Shown: positions 1-4,351 of the stretch, in pieces
Layout: each line of letters opens with the position of its first letter
Position numbering within the stretch: position 1 is the stretch's first letter
Assembly (NCBI GenBank): GCA_023144715.1
Contig: JAGLFC010000061.1
Coordinates: 1 to 5,385 of the forward strand
Origin: Gammaproteobacteria bacterium
GTDB lineage: Bacteria > Pseudomonadota > Gammaproteobacteria > GRL18
Direction: 5' to 3'
Length of the DNA stretch: 5,385 bases
The notes under the pieces: generated by a model
Databases searched by the model: none
What the model was told of the DNA's origin: nothing
The model's input: only the letters and a program-made list of their open reading frames with translations
Translations under genes and position numbers: made by a program

Positions 1-314
1 ATTTGTTTTTTGATCAAAAATTAGGATTGCTTAATTTAGCACTATTAACCGAAGAACATGAAACTGAATTACTACAACAATTAGCAAAATATCCCGAAGT
101 GCTTAATACTGCTGCAAGTCAGCATGAACCTCATCTTATGGCTCATTATTTGCGTGATTTAGCCAATGCCTTACATACTTATTATAATGCACATCAATTT
201 ATTGTGGATGATAACAAAATACGTAATGCTCGTTTGGTATTAATTGTTTCTACTCGTCAAGTGATCAAAAATGGTTTGGCATTATTGGGTGTTTCATCTC
301 CTGATGAAATGTAA
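1..314 (+). CDS. argS: Arginyl-tRNA synthetase, C-terminal end (partial)
   Basis: This is the last 103 or so residues of a class I arginyl-tRNA synthetase, the cytoplasmic enzyme that charges tRNA-Arg with arginine. The start and the catalytic Rossmann domain lie before the window. What remains is most of the DALR anticodon-binding helical domain. Recognisable pieces are the 'HLMAHYLRDLANALHTYYN' helix and the family-typical ending 'RLVLIVSTRQVIKNGLALLG' followed by VSSPDEM and TAA at 312-314. Spacing and ending match full-length bacterial ArgRS, so the C-terminus looks intact. A SPOR-domain gene begins 15 nt downstream in the same direction, an arrangement seen in many gammaproteobacteria, so the two are probably cotranscribed. 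The TTG at position 3 is an internal Leu codon, not a start. Confidence 0.95.
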   Translation, partial: LFFDQKLGLLNLALLTEEHETELLQQLAKYPEVLNTAASQHEPHLMAHYLRDLANALHTYYNAHQFIVDDNKIRNARLVLIVSTRQVIKNGLALLGVSSPDEM

Positions 315-329
315 CTAAGGATATTTGTC

Positions 330-1073
330 ATGGTTGTTAAAACACAAAAAAAGAAAAAACAGGGCGCCACTCGTAACCCTCCTCCTAGTACATCAAACTG
401 GTCTTGGGGGCTGATAGGTTTATCATTGGGTTGTTTTATTGCATTGCTTGTGTATTTGGATAAAATTCCAACAATATCTTCTGAAGAAGCAGTCATTAAT
501 CAATCCAATAAGCCTGATAATATTTTGCAGCATCAAAAAGAATCACAGGATTTAGAAGATAAAACACCTAAAAAGCATCAATTTGAGTTTTATTCTGTCT
601 TACCTCAACGCAAATTTGAAGTTGAGTATAATAATGAAGATGATATTGATACTGACGTTGATAAAAATATTATTGTTAAAAATAGTGCCGTTCAGACAAG
701 TGATAAGATACCCATTATAGATAATAAAACCACACCCGTTCAGGTAACAACTGAATTCAAAAATCCAGTAGAGATAAGACCTGATACTTATGATAAAAAT
801 ATGAACAAAACAGATACACGAAAATCAAAAAATTCGTCTCTTTATCAACTACAGGTCGGTGCATTTAATGCACTGTCTAAAGCAAATGCAAGAAAGCTTC
901 AATTAGCCTTTATAGGAATAGAATCTAATATTCAAATGATTAATAATCAAGGAGAAAAAATGTATCGTTTGAGAGTAGGGCCTAGTAGCGATGAACAATA
1001 TATTAAAAATACACAAAAAAAGCTACAAACAAAGAATATTAGTAGCTTTATACATAAGCTCAATGATGCCTAA
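330..1073 (+). CDS. SPOR-domain membrane protein (FtsN-like, argS-linked)
   Basis: This 247-residue protein is probably a bitopic inner-membrane protein with a periplasmic peptidoglycan-binding SPOR domain. A short Lys-rich cytoplasmic tail (KKKKQ near residue 7) precedes one membrane segment at about residues 27-43. A long low-complexity, Asn/Lys/Asp-rich linker follows. It contains 'FEFYSVLP' at 85-92, a short motif I associate with the argS-linked FtsN-like family. The SPOR domain spans about 171-245, opening with 'YQLQVGAF' and containing 'YRLRVGPSS' at 212-220. SPOR domains bind denuded glycan strands at the division septum. Start ATG 330 is supported by TAAGGA at 316-321, 8 nt upstream. 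It follows argS by 15 nt. In many relatives hslVU lies next, but here the next gene is convergent. Calling it true FtsN would be an over-reach: SPOR proteins are often paralogous and the linker is not diagnostic. Confidence 0.85.
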   Translation: MVVKTQKKKKQGATRNPPPSTSNWSWGLIGLSLGCFIALLVYLDKIPTISSEEAVINQSNKPDNILQHQKESQDLEDKTPKKHQFEFYSVLPQRKFEVEYNNEDDIDTDVDKNIIVKNSAVQTSDKIPIIDNKTTPVQVTTEFKNPVEIRPDTYDKNMNKTDTRKSKNSSLYQLQVGAFNALSKANARKLQLAFIGIESNIQMINNQGEKMYRLRVGPSSDEQYIKNTQKKLQTKNISSFIHKLNDA

Positions 1074-1121
1074 ATAAAATCAGGAGAGGGTTGTTTATTA
1101 AATTTTCCAAATAAAATAGGA

Positions 1122-1541
1122 TTAGTTATCTTGTTTTTGAGGGGGATTGCACCAATAAGCAACATCTTTTTCTGCTGATAAAATTGCTTTTTCACTTTCC
1201 TCTTCTGTTAAACGAATATTCTTTTTAAGCTCTTTATCATAGCGAGATAAAAAAGGCGCTTTGTTATATTTTGCTAAACTCGTCTTATATTTTTGACAAA
1301 GTTGAGCACGCTCTTGAGCTTTTTTATCATTCTTTTCTTGTTTATTTTCACGGAATGTTTTACTTCCAATGTGCATTTTTTGTGCTGCATCATTACCAGG
1401 TCGTGTGGTGTAATTTACGCGTCCTTCTGCATCCACCCATTTATAAATATCAGTACTTTTGGCGACACTTGTGGTGGTAAAAATAGAACTCAATAGAATA
1501 GCTAAAATAGAATAAATAAAAAGATGGAATGTCAATTGCAT
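1122..1541 (-). CDS. Exported DUF4124-domain protein
   Basis: This is a 139-residue protein of unknown function. Residues 1-27 form a signal peptide: a hydrophobic core 'FIYSILAILLSSIF' and an A-x-A-like end at 'SVA' before Lys28. The DUF4124 hallmark 'YKWVDAEGRVNYTTRP' lies at 33-48, so the mature protein is expected in the periplasm. A Lys/Glu-rich, probably helical segment (about 64-90) follows. Two cysteines, Cys82 and Cys131, are the only ones in the mature chain and could form a disulfide. DUF4124 proteins are common in gamma- and betaproteobacteria and have no settled role. Start ATG is at 1541-1539; a purine-rich AGAAGAAGA about 7 nt upstream is a weak ribosome-binding site. The gene is convergent with the SPOR gene (48-nt gap) and has no same-strand neighbour nearby, so it is probably monocistronic. 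Confidence 0.85.
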   Translation of the reverse strand: MQLTFHLFIYSILAILLSSIFTTTSVAKSTDIYKWVDAEGRVNYTTRPGNDAAQKMHIGSKTFRENKQEKNDKKAQERAQLCQKYKTSLAKYNKAPFLSRYDKELKKNIRLTEEESEKAILSAEKDVAYWCNPPQKQDN

Positions 1542-1575
1542 GGTAATGTCTTCTTCTAAAATGATTGATTGTTTT

Positions 1576-1620
1576 ATTATAGCTTTTTTTAGATAATATA
1601 AAAATAAAGACGAATCACAA
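1576..1620 (-). promoter_or_regulatory. Possible sigma-70 promoter of the DUF4124 gene
   Basis: Read on the minus strand, a perfect TATAAT -10 hexamer lies at 1581-1576, 34 nt before the ATG at 1541, but its -35 region is poor. Slightly further upstream, TTGTGA (1620-1615) and TATTAT (1598-1593), separated by 16 nt, form an alternative pair. The background is very AT-rich, so such matches arise easily by chance. I see them as candidates only. Confidence 0.3.
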
Positions 1621-1682
1621 ATAATTTATTAAGTTAATTATTTTTCCTTTACTGATCCAAAGAAAACTGAAAAAACGGCACT

Positions 1683-1959
1683 ATGAAAAAAGAGCAAACA
1701 ATAAGCAACGATATAAAGATACCTAATAAAGACAGGGAAGTCCTCAAAAAACATTTTTCACAGTGTTATTTTTATTTCTATTGATGATAATGAAGTGGTT
1801 CAGTTAAGGTTGCTAATGGATGAGATTTTTGGAGAGGAGAATTTTATTGATTGTGTGATTTGGAATAGAAAAAGAGGGAGAGATAATTCAGCAAAATGGT
1901 TTAGCAAATCACATGAATATTTATTAGTGTATGCAAAAGCAAAAAATAAGACACGCTGA
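1683..1959 (+). pseudogene. Remnant of a Type III Mod-like DNA methyltransferase
   Basis: Two pieces of a site-specific adenine methyltransferase (N6_N4_Mtase family) sit in different frames. Piece 1 is ATG 1683 to TGA 1782-1784, 33 residues. Its 'DREVLKKHFSQC' resembles the N-terminal 'LKKHFPQCF' of Type III Mod-like enzymes. Piece 2 starts about 1765 in the next frame and stops at TGA 1957-1959. It contains 'VIFISIDDNEV', 'LRLLMDEIFGEENF', 'VIWNRKRGRDNSAKW' and 'SKSHEYLLVYAKAKNK', the run that follows the catalytic DPPY motif in this family. The segment that should lie between the pieces, including DPPY, is missing, as are the remaining target-recognition region and the SAM-binding C-terminal half. 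This implies an internal deletion with frame change. No good Shine-Dalgarno precedes 1683. The locus cannot encode an active methylase. Membership of the family is firm for piece 2 and moderate for piece 1. Confidence 0.8.
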
Positions 1960-2050
1960 AAAATTTTTTAATGGCAATGTGAAAATTAAATTTAAAACAC
2001 AATTTAGTCACAATAAGATGCTTAATTTAATTGAAGAAATATTCATTTAA
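1943..2050 (+). pseudogene. Possible C-terminal scrap of a Type III restriction subunit (Res)
   Basis: In the third plus-strand frame, coding-like sequence continues just where the methylase piece stops. It reads KIRHAEKFFNGNVKIKF, then SHNKMLNLIEEIF, and ends at TAA 2048-2050. Its start overlaps the end of the methylase piece around 1943-1956. The pattern (Lys-Ile, a basic/Ala helix ending in Phe-Phe, a short strand, then a helix 'LIEEIF' at the terminus) resembles the extreme C-terminus of Type III Res helicase-nucleases, which lie directly downstream of mod. If so, almost all of res has been deleted. The piece is too short for a firm call from sequence reading; it could instead be another methylase fragment or chance coding potential. 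Confidence 0.4.
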
Positions 2051-2055
2051 CCAAT

Positions 2056-2081
2056 AAAAAAGCGTCCTAAGACGCTTTTTT
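2056..2081. terminator. Symmetrical rho-independent terminator
   Basis: A perfect hairpin has six A residues (2056-2061), GCGTC (2062-2066), loop CTAA (2067-2070), GACGC (2071-2075) and six T residues (2076-2081). The 5-bp GC-rich stem is extended by A-T pairs. Because of its symmetry it gives a U-tract on either strand. It lies 30 nt beyond the amtB stop, so it most likely ends the glnK-amtB transcript. It would also stop plus-strand transcription leaving the eroded methylase locus. Confidence 0.9.
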
Positions 2082-2111
2082 ATTCAAACCATTAGAGTAC
2101 CGACTCAGGTT

Positions 2112-3398
2112 TTATTTGTTGGTAAACTCTGGATAGGCTTCCATACCACATTCAGATAAATCAACACCTTGATATTCATCTTCTTCACTGACACGAATAC
2201 CCATAATCATTTTAATGATAAACCACACAACAAAACTGGTTGAAAATACCCAGCCAAAGATAGTCGCAGCACCAATTAATTGACCTGTAAAGCTGACATC
2301 ACCATTGGTTAAAGGCACTAACATCAGACCTAAAAAGCCAACCACACCGTGTACAGAGATAGCACCGACAGGATCATCAATTTTGATTTTATCAAAAGCA
2401 AGAATACTAAAGACCACAAGCACGCCAGCTGTCATACCAAATAAAGTGGCTTGCAATGGGCTAGGCGTTGAAGGTTCAGCGGTAATCGCCACTAATCCTG
2501 CTAATGCACCGTTGAGTAACATGGTTAAATCTGCTTTACCATATAAGAAACGAGCCACAATAAGAGCTGCAATTGCACCACCAGCGGCTGAAGCATTCGT
2601 ATTTAAAAAGACCATCGCGACAGAGTTTGCACTGGCAACATCACCGAGTTTAAGGACTGAACCACCATTAAAACCAAACCAACCCATCCATAAAATAAAG
2701 GTACCTAACGTGGCTAAAGGTAAGTTTGCACCGGGAATGGCCTTAATTTCACCATTTTTACCATATTTTCCTTTACGAGCACCGAGTAATAAAACACCCG
2801 CTAATGCTGCTGAAGCACCTGCCATGTGAACAATACCAGAACCTGCAAAGTCAGAGAAACCTAAGTCACCTAGGTTATATAAACCAAAGACATCCGCACC
2901 ATTCCAAGTCCATGCACCTTCCATAGGATAAATAATCGCGGTCATAAAGACAGTAAATAATAAGAAAGACCATAATTTCATACGTTCAGCGACGGCACCC
3001 GAAACAATCGACATGGCGGTTGCAACAAAGACGACTTGAAAGAAGAAGTCTGAAGCACCTGAATAAATAGCACCACCACCAATACCGTCTTCTCTAGCAC
3101 CAAATTCAGTTAATTTATCGGTTACATAACCATCACCCACTACTAAATCAGTGAGGAACATACTACCGCCATACATAATGTCATAGCCTACAATCATATA
3201 CATGATACATGAGATGGCAAATAGAGCGACATTTTTAGTTAAAATTTCAGCGGTATTTTTAGTTCTTACTAAGCCTGCTTCTAACATTGAGAAACCAGCT
3301 GCCATCCACATCACTAATGCACCACACATCAGAAAATAAAAGGTATCTAATGCGTATTGCAAATGATAAATATTTTGTTCTAATAATAAATTGTCCAC
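2112..3398 (-). CDS. amtB: Ammonium transporter AmtB
   Basis: This 428-residue inner-membrane channel of the Amt/Mep/Rh family takes up ammonium. About eleven hydrophobic segments are visible, the usual number. Family marks are 'AGFSMLEAGLVRTKNTAE' (34-51), 'DFAGSGIVHMAGASAALAG' (183-201, the Amt signature) and 'ISVHGVVGFLG' (347-357). The paired pore histidines are His191 and His350. Asp183, eight residues before His191, matches the structural Asp near the recruitment site. Phe119/Phe120 and Phe243 ('WFGFNGG') match the Phe gate region. The C-terminal tail (about 400-428, with 'EYQGVDLSECGMEAY') is the cytoplasmic segment that contacts GlnK. The chain starts close to the first membrane helix with no separate signal peptide, unlike E. 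coli AmtB. The start is GTG at 3398-3396, fixed by a strong Shine-Dalgarno. It lies 39 nt after glnK and is almost certainly in the same operon. Confidence 0.97.
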   Translation of the reverse strand: MDNLLLEQNIYHLQYALDTFYFLMCGALVMWMAAGFSMLEAGLVRTKNTAEILTKNVALFAISCIMYMIVGYDIMYGGSMFLTDLVVGDGYVTDKLTEFGAREDGIGGGAIYSGASDFFFQVVFVATAMSIVSGAVAERMKLWSFLLFTVFMTAIIYPMEGAWTWNGADVFGLYNLGDLGFSDFAGSGIVHMAGASAALAGVLLLGARKGKYGKNGEIKAIPGANLPLATLGTFILWMGWFGFNGGSVLKLGDVASANSVAMVFLNTNASAAGGAIAALIVARFLYGKADLTMLLNGALAGLVAITAEPSTPSPLQATLFGMTAGVLVVFSILAFDKIKIDDPVGAISVHGVVGFLGLMLVPLTNGDVSFTGQLIGAATIFGWVFSTSFVVWFIIKMIMGIRVSEEDEYQGVDLSECGMEAYPEFTNK

Positions 3399-3405
3399 GA
3401 ATTAA

Positions 3406-3411
3406 TCTCCT
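3406..3411 (-). promoter_or_regulatory. Ribosome binding site setting the GTG start of amtB
   Basis: On the minus strand, AGGAGA ends 7 nt before the GTG at 3398. It is the strongest Shine-Dalgarno in the window and argues for the GTG start rather than a downstream ATG. Those ATGs would cut into the first membrane helix. Confidence 0.85.
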
Positions 3412-3437
3412 AAAATTGAACGTATATAACTATCAGT

Positions 3438-3776
3438 TTACAGTGCTTCTTTTCCACTTTCTGAAGTACGAATACGGATAGTTTGCTCAATAGATGAGAC
3501 AAAAATCTTACCATCACCAATTTTACCTGTGTGTGCCGCACCACGAATGGCTTCAATCACCTGATCGAGTACTTCAGAAGCCACCGCAATTTCAAGTTTA
3601 ACTTTAGGTAAAAAATCAACCACATATTCAGCACCACGATACAGCTCAGTATGTCCTTTTTGACGACCAAAGCCTTTTACTTCAGTGACAGTCATTCCAT
3701 GAATACCAATATCAGAAAGGGCTTCACGAACATCATCTAATTTAAAAGGTTTAACAATAGCAGTAACAAGTTTCAT
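3438..3776 (-). CDS. glnK: Nitrogen regulatory protein P-II, GlnK type
   Basis: This is a 112-residue trimeric P-II signal protein of normal family length. It reads ATP/ADP, 2-oxoglutarate and, through uridylylation by GlnD, glutamine level. Its T-loop plugs AmtB when nitrogen is plentiful. The T-loop spans about residues 37-55, with 'ELYRGAEY' at 44-51 placing the uridylylation Tyr at 51, plus Tyr46. Nucleotide-contact residues appear as 'VKGFGRQKGH' (33-42) and the C-terminal P-II signature 'TGKIGDGKIFV' (83-93). 'RIRTSESGKEAL' at the end also matches E. coli GlnK. ATG 3776-3774 follows GGAG (3788-3785) at 8 nt. The direct linkage to amtB, a sigma-54 promoter upstream and the residues above favour GlnK over its paralogue GlnB. 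Confidence 0.96.
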   Translation of the reverse strand: MKLVTAIVKPFKLDDVREALSDIGIHGMTVTEVKGFGRQKGHTELYRGAEYVVDFLPKVKLEIAVASEVLDQVIEAIRGAAHTGKIGDGKIFVSSIEQTIRIRTSESGKEAL

Positions 3777-3823
3777 TAGTTTAACTCCAAATTTATATGG
3801 GAATAAGGTAAATATTGCTTGAT

Positions 3824-3845
3824 CATAAGTTTAGCAAAACTTATG
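3824..3845. repeat. Perfect palindrome inside the sigma-54 promoter
   Basis: CATAAGTTT (3824-3832), a 4-nt spacer AGCA, then AAACTTATG (3837-3845) form a perfect inverted repeat with 9-bp arms. It covers roughly -24 to -3 of the predicted glnK transcript, so it overlaps both the -24 and -12 elements. It may be an operator for a repressor, or a by-product of the promoter sequence in AT-rich DNA. It is too poor in GC, and wrongly placed, to be a terminator. Confidence 0.6.
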
Positions 3846-3848
3846 CCA
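3833..3848 (-). promoter_or_regulatory. Sigma-54 (RpoN) promoter of glnK-amtB
   Basis: Read on the minus strand, TGGCATAAGTTTTGCT (3848 to 3833) fits the sigma-54 consensus TGGCAC-N5-TTGCW. The invariant GG (-25/-24) and GC (-13/-12) have exact spacing. The predicted start is near 3822, giving a leader of about 46 nt before the glnK ATG. Sigma-54 control with NtrC activation is known for glnK-amtB in many proteobacteria. The match and context make this the most secure regulatory call in the window. Confidence 0.88.
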
Positions 3849-3915
3849 ATAAATAGGTAATAGTTATTTTTATAATAATTAAATAGTATTTTATGTATGC
3901 ACTCAGACTTATTAA

Positions 3916-3939
3916 TAGTGAACTGCACTACAATAGAAA
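3916..3939. promoter_or_regulatory. Second, weaker NtrC-like site
   Basis: GCACTACAATAGAAA (3925-3939) keeps one NtrC half-site and part of the centre of the strong site. It is centred about 29 bp, or roughly three helical turns, from it, at about -110. This spacing is like the paired sites of glnAp2. Overlapping it, TAGTG-AACTG-CACTA (3916-3930) is a perfect 5-bp-arm inverted repeat. Only one half matches well, so this site is plausible from its placement but uncertain from sequence. Confidence 0.4.
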
Positions 3940-3953
3940 AAAAAGATATTAAC

Positions 3954-3968
3954 GCACTAAAATAGTGC
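3954..3968. promoter_or_regulatory. NtrC-type enhancer site (strong)
   Basis: GCACTAAAATAGTGC is a perfect 15-bp dyad (GCACTA-AAA-TAGTGC) with the GCAC-N7-GTGC pattern of NtrC sites. Its centre is about 139 bp upstream of the predicted sigma-54 start. From memory, the upstream enhancer site of E. coli glnAp2 lies at about -140. It very likely binds NtrC (GlnG) to activate glnK-amtB. It sits between glnK and ubiK, so an influence on ubiK cannot be excluded. Confidence 0.75.
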
Positions 3969-4013
3969 ATACAATACAATCCGTGTATCTGTTACTGGTA
4001 AAGCGATAAAAAA

Positions 4014-4038
4014 ATGATAAACTAGATAAGATTATCAT
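4014..4038. repeat. AT-rich inverted repeat upstream of ubiK
   Basis: ATGATAA (4014-4020) and TTATCAT (4032-4038) form 7-bp arms around an 11-nt spacer, 34 nt before the ubiK ATG. The spacer and right arm include TAAGAT (4027-4032), a possible -10 element for ubiK without a clear -35. It could be an operator at that promoter, but AT-rich arms of this length occur by chance. Confidence 0.3.
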
Positions 4039-4072
4039 AATAATATGATGATGATATTGAGACTTTTAACTT

Positions 4073-4321
4073 ATGAATAAACATTTTTTTGATAATGTTA
4101 CGGGTAAAATCAGTGCCATTTTGCCCCCTATCCCGAGTGGCTTAAAAAATGAATTTGAACAATCGGTTCAAAGTATTTTACATAATGCGTTTGATAAAAT
4201 GGATTTAGTTACCCGAGAAGATTTTGAAATTCAAGCAGCTGTCTTACAAAAGACCCGAATTAAACTGGAACAACTCGAAAAAAAACTCACTGAATTTGAA
4301 GAAAAGTTGGATGTAAAATAA
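4073..4321 (+). CDS. ubiK: Ubiquinone biosynthesis accessory factor UbiK (YqiC/BMFP family)
   Basis: This small 82-residue cytoplasmic or membrane-peripheral protein belongs to the BMFP family. In E. coli, UbiK (YqiC) works with UbiJ to support the late, aerobic steps of ubiquinone synthesis. The N-terminal half is amphipathic ('PSGLKNEFEQSVQSILHNAF', 21-40). The conserved 'LVTREDFEIQAAVLQKTR' (45-62) leads into a C-terminal coiled coil (about 52-80) rich in Leu, Glu and Lys. The length is slightly below E. coli UbiK (about 96). The start ATG has only a weak GAGA (4059-4062) 10 nt upstream. comM begins 30 nt downstream, so the two probably share a transcript, and glnK diverges upstream. The same ubiK-comM neighbourhood occurs in other gammaproteobacteria. 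Confidence 0.88.
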   Translation: MNKHFFDNVTGKISAILPPIPSGLKNEFEQSVQSILHNAFDKMDLVTREDFEIQAAVLQKTRIKLEQLEKKLTEFEEKLDVK

Positions 4322-4351
4322 ACTTACGTATAATTTTAAAAGGAAATTAAA

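Noticed and set aside
257..496. Minus-strand open frame of 79 codons across the argS/SPOR junction
   Set aside because: It lies opposite two well-supported genes and has no recognisable motif or good ribosome-binding site.
1074..1121. Possible terminator between the convergent SPOR and DUF4124 genes
   Set aside because: Only A/T-only complementary stretches are visible; there is no GC-containing stem followed by a T-run.
1271..1496. Plus-strand open frames opposite the DUF4124 gene
   Set aside because: The minus-strand product has a signal peptide and the DUF4124 motif; the plus-strand translations show no family features.
1683..1784. Stand-alone 33-residue small protein
   Set aside because: It lacks a Shine-Dalgarno and its second half reads into the methylase fragment in another frame; it is better explained as part of the decayed gene.
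1542..2111. CRISPR array, tRNA or insertion sequence in the gene-poor gap
   Set aside because: No regularly spaced repeats, no tRNA cloverleaf arms and no terminal inverted repeats or transposase motifs were seen.
2305..2829. Plus-strand open frame of 174 codons opposite amtB
   Set aside because: It is an antisense shadow of a strongly conserved amtB; its Pro/Ala/Thr-rich composition mirrors the codons of the membrane helices.
3776..3979. Minus-strand open frame of 67 codons upstream of glnK
   Set aside because: It covers the sigma-54 promoter and NtrC sites and overlaps the glnK start; the translation is random AT-rich sequence.
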